Source of the DNA: Allorhizocola rhizosphaerae
GTDB lineage: Bacteria > Actinomycetota > Actinomycetes > Mycobacteriales > Micromonosporaceae
NCBI RefSeq assembly: GCF_003426775.1
Contig: NZ_QJUG01000081.1
Span: 1 to 33,927, forward strand
Direction: 5' to 3'
DNA: 33,927 nucleotides
A program made the position numbers and the translations under genes. Shown piece by piece: positions 25,090 through 33,927 of the stretch (position 1 is the first letter of the stretch; the number at the start of each line of letters is the position of its first letter). Below the pieces are notes generated by a model. It was not told the DNA's origin. It saw only the letters and a list, made by a program, of their open reading frames with translations, and did no database searches.

Positions 25090-25348
25090 CCGCGGATACG
25101 TCACCATCACCGACGCCGGCGACGGCACACAGCGGGTGGACGTCTACGCCAAGAAGTCGGGCTCGGGACCGACGCATATGTTCGCCAGCCACACCGGCAT
25201 CACCGAGATGGTAATTGAGGTCGCATCCGGATTCGCCAAGCACGGCAAGACCCGCGTCTCCAATGAGCCGGTCCAGGTGAGCTTCGACGAAACCGAAAAC
25301 CGCCTCTACATCCTCGAAGTCAGCCCTACCTCGACGATGCTGAGATAG
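25073..25348 (+). CDS. Small hypothetical protein, last gene of Mau-like operon
   Basis: A 91-aa product starting at GTG 25073 (AAAGGAG 6 nt upstream) with ALPTDRGYVTITDAGDGTQR. It is beta-rich, with VDVYAKKSGSGPTHMFASHT, ending ETENRLYILEVSPTSTMLR. No signal peptide, membrane helix or cysteine, so it should be cytoplasmic. It overlaps the preceding gene by 17 bp and runs 23 bp into the 3' end of the convergent SARP gene. No family recognised. As a cytoplasmic member of a secretion-type operon it could be a chaperone, leader-binding or regulatory protein, which is speculation. Confidence 0.65.
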   Translation: MALPTDRGYVTITDAGDGTQRVDVYAKKSGSGPTHMFASHTGITEMVIEVASGFAKHGKTRVSNEPVQVSFDETENRLYILEVSPTSTMLR

Positions 25349-28300
25349 GTGCCCCGCTAGCCTCGAGGAGCTGGGCCAGCTCGCGCACCTCGGCGGGATT
25401 GTTCAGCTCCTCGTACAGCACATGAGCCTCCAGCCAGGCAGCGACGGCCTCCTTGCCGCTGCCCTTGGCGGCCAGCGCGGATCCCAGCCGTTTCAACGTC
25501 CGAGCGAGCGCGAACCGGTAACCGGAGTCACGCCAGAGCCGGACGGCCTCGCCGAACCTGTCCACCGCCGCGGTATGCGCACCCTCGGCGAAGTCGACCT
25601 CACCCAGGCCGTGCAACGACAACGCCAACCCGAAGGTGAGGTTACGCCGCCGGCTCAGCGACGCGGCCCGCTCGAGGGTTTGACGTGCGGCCGGATGCCG
25701 CTGCCCCGCGTAGAGCTGACCGAGATGCGCCAGCAGGTATGCCTTCTGGGCATGGTCACCGGAGGCCTCGCAGATCGTGATCCCCTCCTGGAAGCAGGCC
25801 TCGGCGTGGATGACCTCCCCTTGCTCGCGGCGAATGATTCCCAGCAACATCAGCGACACACCGAGATCGCGGGAGCTGCCGAGTTCGCCCGCAAGCCCTA
25901 TGCACTTCTCGGCATACGCGGCGCACTCCTCGTAGCGCCCCTGCGCCCGGTGGATGCCGGCGATCTGCTGCCAGGCATGCAGCACCCCAGGCCGGTGGCC
26001 CGCCGCCGATGCCGTGTCGACCGCCTCGTACAACGTCGAAAGCGCCAAGCGGTGGTCGCCATCCACGCGGTACGAGTCGCCGCACAGGCACAGCGCGTCG
26101 GCCTCGGCCGCCCGTTCACCGAGCCGCCGCAGCATCGCCAGCGCCCGCTGGGCGTATTCGCGCCGCTGGTCGCGGCTTGAGCCCGGCTTAGCGGTCCAGA
26201 GGCCAGCGAGGTTGCGCAGCATGACGGCGGTCCCACGGGCGTCACCGGCCAGTTCGCACGCCTCGAGGGCGAGGCGGTGTACGTGCAGCCCCTCGTCGTA
26301 GAGGTCGCGCAGCTCGCAGAAGGCCTGCAACGAGTCGGCAAGCTCCCACGCCGGCCCCTCGAGACCGAGCCGGGCGGCCTGAGCGGCGATGGACAGCAGT
26401 GACTGGTGCTCCTCGTCGAACCAGGCCAAGGCATTGGAGGCCAGGGCGTCGTGCTCCAGCGCGCCGGCCCAGCGGGGGGTCGTCCCGCTGACCGGCGCGA
26501 GTCTCGTGCACGGCAACCCCCGGCCGGCCGACTCCGCGAGCGCCAGCCAGGCGCCGCAGGCGCGGGTGAACGCGTCGACGCGCGCAGCAGCGCTCTCCTC
26601 GGCGGCGGCCCGCTCCTGGGCGTAGTCCTGCACCAGATCGTGGAAGCGATACCGGACCTGTCCGGTGGAGTCGACTCGGGTCACGTCCAGTAGCTGGGCA
26701 TCGACCAAGGTGTCGGTGAGGCTCACGGCCTGGCCTACCGTCACGTCAAGCATCGCCGCCGGTACCCAGGCGGCGAAATCCGGCACGTCGAGCGTCCCCA
26801 GCAGGCGGAAGGCGCGCTGGACCCCGTCCGGCAGGGCCCGGTAGCTCAGCGCGAAGCATGCCCGTACCCCCATATCACCGAGCACCAGCACATCAAGCCT
26901 GCTGCCGGCTTCGGTCAGCCTTTCCACCAGCTCCGACAGCGGCAGCCGCGGCCGGTTCGCCAGGCGCGCGCCCGCGATGCGGATGGCCAGCGGGAGGTGA
27001 CCGCACAACCGGCTGATCTCGGCGGCGCTCGCGGACTGGGCGGCGACGCGCTGCTGCCCGGCGATCCTGCCGAGCAGCTGAACCGCCTCATCCGCGTCGA
27101 ATTCATCGAGGATGACGTGCTGCCCGGCCAGGCCGGTGAGCGGGGTGCGGCTGGTGGCGATGACCGCGCAGCTGGCCGATCCGGGAAGCAGCGGTCTGAC
27201 CTGGGCCTCACCCGCGGCGTCGTCGAGCACCACCAGCACCCGGCGGGCCGCGAGGCGCTGCCGGTACAGCTCGGCACGCTCGTCGATCCCGGTGGGAATC
27301 GCCGAGCTGTCAACCCCTAGGGCACGCAGGAACCTACCCAGCACCCGAGCCGGATCGAGGGGTTCCTCGGCGGTGCCGGCCAGGTTCACGTAGAGTTGAC
27401 CGTCGGGAAAGGACGGACGTAGCAGGTGCGCCACGTGCACGGCCAGGGCCGTTTTGCCGATTCCCCCTCGCCCCGCGAGCATGACTATGCTTACCGCCGT
27501 GCCCCCGGGAGCCAACGAGCCCGTGACCCGGTCGATGATCTCCTCCCGGCCGGTGAAGTCGGCGATGTCGTGCGGTAGCTGCGCCGCGACGGCCTCCTGC
27601 CGGGCCGTCGGGTTCCACGGGTCGAGCGCCGGATCGCCGGCCAGCATGGCCAGCTCGAGCTGGCGCAGCTCGGGGCCGGGATCCACCCCGAGTTCGTCGA
27701 GCAGCAGACGCCGGCCCTCCCGGCACACCTCGAGGGCCTCCGCCTGTCGCCCGCAACGGTAGAGCGCCAGCATGAGCTGGGTTCGAAGGTGTTCGCGCAG
27801 CGGATGTTCGTCCACGAGCGTGCGCAACTCGGCGACGAGCTCCGTGTGCAGCCCCAACTGCAGCTCGGCGTCGATGCGGTCGCGGGTGGCCGACAGGTGC
27901 AGCTCGGTCAAGCGCGTGGCCTCGTCACGCAGCGGCTCGACGTCGTGCAGGCCGGCCAGCGGCTGCCCGCGCCACAACGCCAGCGCTTGCCGCAACACGT
28001 CCCTGGCGCGCTCGCAGTCACCCGCGGCAAGCATGTTACGACCGTCGGCCGCCAGCGCCTCGAACCGGTGCGCATCGAGCGCAGACGGCGCCAGGATGGC
28101 TATGTACCCCGGCGGCCGGTAACTGATCACGTCGTTGCGGCCGAGCGCCTTGCGCAGCCGGTGCACCTGAATCTGCAGTGCTTTACGGGACATCCGGCCC
28201 TGCCGTTCGTCCCGCAACGCCTCTATCAGCTGGTCGGCGGAGACCACACTCCCCGCGCGGCACAGCAGGATCGCGAGCAGCCGCTGCATCTTCCTGCCGG

Positions 28301-28361
28301 GTAGACCGATCTGGCCTCCGTCGACCGCAAGCTCGAGTGGACCAAGGATCCTGAACTCCAC
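25326..28361 (-). CDS. SARP/AfsR-family regulator: OmpR-type DNA-binding + BTAD + NB-ARC + TPR
   Basis: A 1011-aa protein. The N-terminal winged-helix domain (1-95; MEFRILGPLELAVDGGQIGL, LQIQVHRLRKALGR) and the BTAD domain (about 97-242; GLHDVEPLRDEATRL, ELGVDPGPELRQLE) are diagnostic of Streptomyces antibiotic regulatory proteins. An NB-ARC ATPase follows, with P-loop AGRGGIGKT (296-304), Walker B RVLVVLDD and the GHLPLAIRIAG motif. The C-terminal third is TPR-like helical repeats. Such AfsR-type proteins bind ATP, oligomerise and activate target promoters, often of secondary-metabolite genes. GTG 28361 has AGGGGG just upstream. It is convergent with and overlaps the Mau-like operon by 23 bp, so that operon is its likely target, with the isoprenoid enzyme gene as an alternative. 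Confidence 0.93.
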   Translation of the reverse strand: MEFRILGPLELAVDGGQIGLPGRKMQRLLAILLCRAGSVVSADQLIEALRDERQGRMSRKALQIQVHRLRKALGRNDVISYRPPGYIAILAPSALDAHRFEALAADGRNMLAAGDCERARDVLRQALALWRGQPLAGLHDVEPLRDEATRLTELHLSATRDRIDAELQLGLHTELVAELRTLVDEHPLREHLRTQLMLALYRCGRQAEALEVCREGRRLLLDELGVDPGPELRQLELAMLAGDPALDPWNPTARQEAVAAQLPHDIADFTGREEIIDRVTGSLAPGGTAVSIVMLAGRGGIGKTALAVHVAHLLRPSFPDGQLYVNLAGTAEEPLDPARVLGRFLRALGVDSSAIPTGIDERAELYRQRLAARRVLVVLDDAAGEAQVRPLLPGSASCAVIATSRTPLTGLAGQHVILDEFDADEAVQLLGRIAGQQRVAAQSASAAEISRLCGHLPLAIRIAGARLANRPRLPLSELVERLTEAGSRLDVLVLGDMGVRACFALSYRALPDGVQRAFRLLGTLDVPDFAAWVPAAMLDVTVGQAVSLTDTLVDAQLLDVTRVDSTGQVRYRFHDLVQDYAQERAAAEESAAARVDAFTRACGAWLALAESAGRGLPCTRLAPVSGTTPRWAGALEHDALASNALAWFDEEHQSLLSIAAQAARLGLEGPAWELADSLQAFCELRDLYDEGLHVHRLALEACELAGDARGTAVMLRNLAGLWTAKPGSSRDQRREYAQRALAMLRRLGERAAEADALCLCGDSYRVDGDHRLALSTLYEAVDTASAAGHRPGVLHAWQQIAGIHRAQGRYEECAAYAEKCIGLAGELGSSRDLGVSLMLLGIIRREQGEVIHAEACFQEGITICEASGDHAQKAYLLAHLGQLYAGQRHPAARQTLERAASLSRRRNLTFGLALSLHGLGEVDFAEGAHTAAVDRFGEAVRLWRDSGYRFALARTLKRLGSALAAKGSGKEAVAAWLEAHVLYEELNNPAEVRELAQLLEASGAPISASSR

Positions 28362-28884
28362 GCCGCCCCCTGCCAGGTTAGGATCATGGCCTTACCGTAA
28401 GACTCAAATACGTCTGTATGCGAGCCCAGATCGCAGGCGGCCCACGACATGGGACGATCGTTGGCCGGATCAGGGCACGGCGGCTGTCGAAAGTTCGCGG
28501 TTCATGGCGGCGAGTTGCTGCGTGCCTCTTTCTTTGCGCCGTTTCATTTACTCCGGTACACGATGGCAGTCCGGGGCATTGCTACCAGGCGCATCCTCCC
28601 CAAAAGGGCGGCAACGAAGGGTTACGCGCGAACAAAAGAATCTTGCAGATGGAAGCGTCCCCAGCTCAAGGCCGTGAACCAAGGGGCGCCTGGCGATGTG
28701 CCGAGCTCGCAAGCGCCAGTTTCTGCCGCATACCCCGTTTTGTCGACCCAAGCGGCAGAATCCGAACCGCGTTTTCCCTGGCCAGTGACTATAGGAGCGT
28801 TTCGCGCCATGCCATTCGGCCATGGTCACGTCCATGAAAGATGGTGTACGAGTTGGCGACCATCAGTGAAACTGTGTGGGTAGT
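28362..28884. other. Gene-free stretch upstream of SARP gene
   Basis: About 520 bp with lower-quality, overlapping short ORFs on both strands and no recognisable domain, start signal or codon bias. The part nearest 28362 should hold the regulator's promoter; no clear -10/-35 was identified. Confidence 0.4.
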
Positions 28885-29154
28885 CTAGGCGGCGGCTAGC
28901 TGTGGCTGGGGTTGCGCCACCGCCGCGCCTATCCATGCGCGGCTGTCCTGCATGGACAGACCGATGGACCGAGACACAGAGGCGTTTCCCATGTTCACCG
29001 TTTGCCGGTCGACGGGTGAGGCACCCGGCTTTACCCCTGCGGCATCGTCATGGCTACGCCGTAGTCCTTCACCATGACCTCCCAGGCCAGATCGGTGGCA
29101 CCCTCCCGGAAGTTCCCCGCCCGTCCACCAGGACAGCGGGGTACGCGCCGCACA
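28885..29154 (-). other. Structured segment downstream of group II intron 2
   Basis: Directly after the intron's predicted 3' end the sequence contains nested inverted repeats: GTCATGG (29047-29053) pairs with CCATGAC (29072-29078) and encloses the small hairpin CTACGCCGTAG (29054-29064), with further GC-rich pairings around 29005-29035. A 94-codon frame spans it on the minus strand but has no recognisable content. It may be the 3' exon, or part of a second intron-like RNA. Confidence 0.35.
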
Positions 29155-29157
29155 CAC

Positions 29158-29250
29158 AAGGTAGGGCACTGGCGAGGTGCCTGCTGGGCAGGTCCTTTTC
29201 CAGTGCCCCCCTTCCGAACCCGCCGGGCGGGCTTTCCCCGCAACGGGCTC
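29158..29250 (-). ncRNA. Group II intron domains V and VI (intron 2)
   Basis: Domain V (29250 to 29215) begins GAGCCCG and ends CGGGTTC, which pair perfectly, with the AGC triad and a GCGGG-GAAA-CCCGC apical stem. Domain VI follows: GGGCACTGG (about 29208-29200) pairs with CCAGTGCCC (about 29172-29164), and a bulged A (about 29162) is the expected branch point. Confidence 0.88.
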
Positions 29251-29258
29251 TCCAGTGA

Positions 29259-31049
29259 CTACAACGTGTTCGCGGTGTGAGGTCCGATATGGATGCGGTG
29301 GCAGGGCGGGCAGACCACAAGGGTCTTACGTCGCTTCTTTGCCATGAGCTGCGCCCACAGCGGTGGCGGCTGATCCCGTGCGTCGAGATCGGTGAGCTTG
29401 CGGACGTGATGCACGCGTACATCCGCCCGCTGCTCGCATATCTCGCACCGGCCCAGGCGAAGTCGAGCGATCAGCTCTCGGCCTTTGCGGCGGGCAGTTG
29501 CCGAGTCAGGTCGACGGTCCTCGAGGACCGCTTTCTTCTGCCGCTTCAAGGGAATACCACCGAATCGTGCGACCAATGACTTCCTGCCGTCACCTCGCTC
29601 GATACTGACCTGCAAGCATTTGCGCGGCCCGTAAGGCGTTTCAACGGTGGCCCTGTATCTGGCCGCCATCTTCGACACCGTCGAGTCGTACTTGCAGGCA
29701 AGCGTCTTGAGTAGCGAGGTCTGGGCGGCCCAGAGCAACCGGTTGAGTCGGAAGACGTCACCGGCCAGCAGGTAGTACTGGACGATGCCTCGATACTCGG
29801 CCCCGTAAGAGCTGATGATCACATGATCGTCGAGATTCACCAGCCGTGACCGACGCGCGGGTCTGCCCCGCTGCATATACGAGGCGCACTTGGCTTTGAT
29901 CACCGCTCGGGGCACGCGCAGCCCTATCGCACCGTTGACCGATCTGCGGCCGTCGGTGAGCTTGTGCTGGTTGTGCTGAACGGTGATCTCGTAGCCGAGG
30001 AAGGTCGCCGCACTGGTGCGACCGTGGGTGATCAATGTCTTGTCCTCGGACAATTCCAGCTTGAGTTCATCGCGCAGGAACTGGGCGAGGCGCTGCTTGA
30101 TCTGCTCGGCTTCTGCCTTCGGCCCAACAAACCCCAGGAGGTGATCATCGGCGTACCTGATATAGCGCAGCCGCCGATAGCCAGGATCGTGCAGGTCCTT
30201 GCTGGGCATCACACGCAACTGCTTACGCAGCCGCCGCACCTCAGCTCGATCGCCGCGGTAGCGGGCGCGTGCGATAGCGTTGATCATCTCACGGTAGGCG
30301 ATGCTCGGTCGTCTAACGTCTCCTTGGGTGTATTCCCGGATCAGCACTGTCTCGACGAACTTGTCCAGCCGGTCCAAGTAGATATTTGACATGATCGGTG
30401 AAGCCACCCCGCCTTGTGGGGCACCAGAAAGCGTGGCGTTCCATTGCCAATCCTCCAAATATCCGGCTTGGAGCATGTGACGCAGCAGCCGCAGGAACCG
30501 GTTATCGTGAATCTTCTCGCTGATGATCCCGAGAAGCACATCGTGATCAAGCGATCCGAAACAGTCGGAGATGTCTCCCTCGATAAACCAGGTTGTCCCA
30601 GCCCAGGTATTGACCACTTCGGACAGTGCCGTGTGGCATCCCCGCCTGGGGCGGAAACCGTGTGATCGGGTGGAGAACCGGGGTTCGTAGTACGCCTCCA
30701 GCAACAGGCGGACCACCTCACCAACCAGCTTGTCCGACCAGGACGGCAGTCCGAGCGGGCGCTTCTTGGCCGCCGAGCCTTTCTTGGCGATCCAGACGCG
30801 CCGCACTGGCCTCCACCGGTAACGCTCATGACGCAGCGCGTCGATGATGCGCTCGATCTTGGCCATGGACATGCCATCGACGGTTTCTCCGTCAGCGCCG
30901 GGGGTCATGGCTCCCTTATTGGAGTACAGACGCCCGTACGCCAGCAGATACAGCTGCGGGTTGAACAGTTGTCGATACAGTCGTTCCAACGGCAAACCGC
31001 GTCTGCCGCGTTCACGCAGGACACCCAGAACTGTTGCGGCATCTTGCAT
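29259..31049 (-). CDS. ltrA: Group II intron reverse transcriptase/maturase with HNH endonuclease
   Basis: A 596-aa protein. RT blocks: GADGETVDGMS (51-61), HGFRPRRGCHTALSE (130-144), GAPQGGVASPIMSNIYLDRL (209-228) and the catalytic box YIRYADDHLLGF with YADD at 299-302. A large insertion between RT blocks (about 232-290) and the maturase region (GIVQYYLLAGDVFRLNRLLW) follow the mitochondrial-like lineage layout. The C-terminus is an HNH endonuclease: CEICEQ, VHHVRKL and CPPCHRIHIG provide the Cys pairs and His residues. The protein should splice the intron, cut the bottom DNA strand and reverse transcribe. ATG 31049 has GGGAGG 8 nt upstream. The frame is intact and lies just upstream of domain V. 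It is only distantly related to the RT at 538-1914. Confidence 0.93.
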   Translation of the reverse strand: MQDAATVLGVLRERGRRGLPLERLYRQLFNPQLYLLAYGRLYSNKGAMTPGADGETVDGMSMAKIERIIDALRHERYRWRPVRRVWIAKKGSAAKKRPLGLPSWSDKLVGEVVRLLLEAYYEPRFSTRSHGFRPRRGCHTALSEVVNTWAGTTWFIEGDISDCFGSLDHDVLLGIISEKIHDNRFLRLLRHMLQAGYLEDWQWNATLSGAPQGGVASPIMSNIYLDRLDKFVETVLIREYTQGDVRRPSIAYREMINAIARARYRGDRAEVRRLRKQLRVMPSKDLHDPGYRRLRYIRYADDHLLGFVGPKAEAEQIKQRLAQFLRDELKLELSEDKTLITHGRTSAATFLGYEITVQHNQHKLTDGRRSVNGAIGLRVPRAVIKAKCASYMQRGRPARRSRLVNLDDHVIISSYGAEYRGIVQYYLLAGDVFRLNRLLWAAQTSLLKTLACKYDSTVSKMAARYRATVETPYGPRKCLQVSIERGDGRKSLVARFGGIPLKRQKKAVLEDRRPDSATARRKGRELIARLRLGRCEICEQRADVRVHHVRKLTDLDARDQPPPLWAQLMAKKRRKTLVVCPPCHRIHIGPHTANTL

Positions 31050-31837
31050 TTCGCAGACCTCCCAGCTCCGTTAGGTGTCCGAGTCACCTGTGCTCCTTCG
31101 CCCTGCGGACGGCTTTCCCGCCCTCCCTGACCGGACGTGACCCCGGCGACTACTACGAGCACTATGTCGCCTTAGGACTCGCGTCCCTTAGGCGATCCCA
31201 CGTTCGTCTCCGTTGTACGTAACAGCGCGATTTAGGCGGCCGACTCATCTCCTTGAATGCCCTCACTGGGCATCGCTCCGCACCCTGGAAGTTGCGTTGG
31301 TAGGGCCGGGAAACCAACGCAGGGCCGGCACCGGTTTCGGGCATCTTTCCGGCGGACGGGATATTGCGTCTTCTGGAGATTCGGCTTGAGGCAATCCAGC
31401 TTTCACCATGTCGCGCGGGTCCCTCAACGCGCCGCTCCCATGCCTGGACACGACCGTTGATTTCCTGCCATGCTTTTGTTCCCTTCACCTTTCAGCTCCA
31501 GGTAAGGCATCAGACCCAGGAACATCCTTCCAAGTTCCTCCCAATTCCATTGGGAATACAACGAAGCGCCTCGTGGCGCAGCAGCCCATATCCATCGGGT
31601 TTGAGCTGGCCATTCAGCTTAAGAGGCCTCAACGCCGGTTCCTCGCGTATGCCTTCCCGTCTTGCTCACCAAGCCCTAGGCTCATCCGACAGTGCTGAAC
31701 CCACTTGGCTTCGTCGCGGCTGCTCCCGCCCTCACCACCGTCCCGTGGATCAGGCTGTCGCCAGCTTCAACCTGCTGCTACGACAACAGAAAGACGAAGG
31801 TCTCTCACCTACGTCCGGAACAACAGCACTTGCACAC

Positions 31838-33056
<1,219 letters not shown>

Positions 33057-33257
33057 TCAACTGACCACAGTCTTCCTTGCGATATCCGCTCGCCCACCAC
33101 CAACCAGGTTGGCGATACTGCTCTCTTCAACCTCGACTTCGAGGACAGATTCTCCGTCGCCACCCAGCACTGTCACATTTCCATCTATCGCCGGGCGTGA
33201 GATGGAAGTGATCCTGCCCGTCTCGTCGTGAACGACGAAGGCTTTTACCATTGCCAT
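33057..33257 (-). CDS. Small hypothetical protein, 66 aa
   Basis: It starts MAMVKAFVVHDETGRITSIS and continues SVLEVEVEESSIANLVGGGR; acidic, beta-rich, no signal peptide, membrane helix or cysteine. ATG 33257 has AAAGG about 12 nt upstream; the second ATG two codons on would have longer spacing. Codon use matches the real genes here. A remnant of another gene ends 61 bp upstream on the same strand, suggesting a former two-gene unit. The opening VKAFVVHDxTGRIxSI looks like a conserved small-protein pattern, but I cannot name a family or function. Confidence 0.55.
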   Translation of the reverse strand: MAMVKAFVVHDETGRITSISRPAIDGNVTVLGGDGESVLEVEVEESSIANLVGGGRADIARKTVVS

Positions 33258-33318
33258 TTCGGTCGCCTGCCTTTCTGGTGCCAGAGCCGGGATGCGCTAC
33301 GACCTCCGTGCGGCAGCA

Positions 33319-33459
33319 TCAGACCGACTCCACCTGAGCAAGAACACGGAAGTTGCGAGAATTGAACAGCGCGTTGTTTTGGATGTACACCTTGTAAGCC
33401 TTGGTGCCGTCGACATGTTGAAACGACTCCCCTTGGGTGAGAGTCGCGTGGCCACCGGA
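33319..33459 (-). pseudogene. C-terminal remnant of an unknown gene
   Basis: A minus-strand frame ends at the TGA at 33319-33321 and encodes LTQGESFQHVDGTKAYKVYI then QNNALFNSRNFRVLAQVESV, about 45 residues. The composition and repeated aromatic/Asn pattern look like genuine beta-rich protein, but an in-frame stop at 33460 and the IS1380-type fragment beyond show that the upstream part is lost. It immediately precedes the 66-aa gene. Family unknown. Confidence 0.4.
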
Positions 33460-33496
33460 TTAGCCACGCCGGCACCGGAGCCCGGAGACACCATGA

Positions 33497-33927
33497 GACC
33501 TGCGTGACGGTGCCCAGGTGGTGGAGCTGACCCATCTGGTCGCAGCGGATGTGCTGGCCGCATATCCGGCCGGGACCCAGCTGATCTGCCGGCGGGAACG
33601 GCCACACCCTGGCTCGCAGCTGGACTTGTTCGACACCATCGAGGGGTGGCGGCACCAGGTGTTCGCCGCCGACACGTCCGTGGCAGGCGGCGGCTCCATC
33701 CAATATCTGGAGATCCGCCACCGCGGCCACGCCAGGGTCGAGGACCGCATCCGCTGCGGTAAAGCCTCGGGCTTCGGCCGTTTCCCCTCCCGCCAGTTCC
33801 CCATCAACGCCGCGTGGCTGGAACTCGCCTTGGCTGGCATCGACCTGACCCGCTGGACCCAGCTCCTGCTACTCGACGGTGAGCTGGCCCGCGCCGAGCC
33901 CAAGAAACTGCGTTACCGGCTGCTGCA
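33497..33927 (+). pseudogene. IS1380-type transposase fragment, runs off window
   Basis: The plus strand is open from 33497 to the window end and reads LRDGAQVVELTHLVAADVLA, LICRRERPHPGSQLDLFDTI, RVEDRIRCGKASGFGRFPSR and FPINAAWLELALAGIDLTRW, the central and C-terminal parts of an IS1380-type (DDE group 1) transposase. The normal N-terminal half is absent: an in-frame stop at 33494-33496 precedes it, so it is 5'-truncated. The C-terminus (LARAEPKKLRYRLL) is near its natural end at the window edge. It is of a different subgroup from the intact element at 14011-15678. Confidence 0.75.

Larger units (their letters stand above)
29155..31837 (-). mobile_element. Group II intron, about 2.7 kb, with RT-HNH ORF
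   Basis: On the minus strand the element probably begins at 31837 with GTGTGCAAG, which fits the GUGYG 5' consensus and coincides with the point where the neighbouring transposase frame ends. It runs through about 790 nt of RNA-only sequence, a complete RT-HNH ORF, domain V (29215-29250) and domain VI (about 29155-29212, bulged A at about 29162). The 3' end near 29155 is an estimate. ORFs in its upstream 790 nt (31050-31837) are not genes but intron RNA. An intact ORF plus intact domain V suggest it is still mobile. Confidence 0.82.

Noticed and set aside
28418-28883. Several 60-140 codon ORFs upstream of the SARP gene on both strands
   Set aside because: Mutually overlapping, no codon bias or motif, no convincing start.
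31162-31488. 108-codon minus-strand ORF upstream of the second RT
   Set aside because: It lies in the RNA-only part of the group II intron and has no recognisable protein content.

Overview
The window is high-GC actinomycete DNA. Codons end mostly in G or C, many starts are GTG or TTG, and it carries a SARP/AfsR-type regulator, RHS/YD-repeat proteins and Tat-exported proteins. It looks like an accessory region of a filamentous actinomycete, but genus and chromosomal versus plasmid location cannot be read from it. It is crowded with mobile elements in various states of decay: IS5-, IS3- (three), IS1634-, IS1380- (two), IS1182-, IS21- and IS481-like pieces plus two group II introns.

Layout. 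1-2492: a partial IS5-type transposase, then a group II intron (RT plus a recognisable domain V) inserted in a small gene. 2468-8198: a minus-strand polymorphic-toxin locus. An RHS/YD protein with a Hint domain and a C-terminal tip, 5'-truncated and frameshifted, is followed by a DUF7919-like gene and two translationally coupled small genes; the last small gene is the one the intron interrupts. 8199-8680: IS3 and IS1634 scraps. 8682-13518: two large secreted proteins, a subtilisin-type protease with a P domain and a von Willebrand D/discoidin protein, separated by a terminator-like hairpin. 13829-17920: nested IS elements. An IS1380 element with a 5-bp target duplication sits inside an IS3 element; next come a second, complete-looking IS3 element and an IS1182 remnant.

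17998-20337: a 779-aa protein with two class I isoprenoid-enzyme-like modules. The C-terminal one is a canonical prenyl diphosphate synthase; the N-terminal one has its own Asp-rich motifs. It may make and then use its own prenyl diphosphate. 20602-22246: a graveyard of gene remnants (IS21, HD phosphohydrolase, HAD, O-methyltransferase).

22605-25348: a tight plus-strand operon reminiscent of the accessory part of methylamine dehydrogenase (mau) clusters, but without a heavy chain. It has a MauE-like membrane protein, a membrane-anchored thioredoxin-like CxxC protein, a 99-aa Tat-exported peptide with eight cysteines, a polytopic membrane protein and two small proteins. A convergent 1011-aa SARP-NB-ARC-TPR regulator overlaps the operon's 3' end. 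The simplest reading is a secreted disulfide-rich protein with dedicated oxidative maturation; this is the best candidate in the window for an undescribed system.

28362-33927: gene-poor DNA with a structured segment, a second group II intron (RT with HNH domain, domains V and VI visible) abutting a decayed IS481-like transposase, a 66-aa gene with an upstream gene remnant, and the end of an IS1380-type transposase running off the window.
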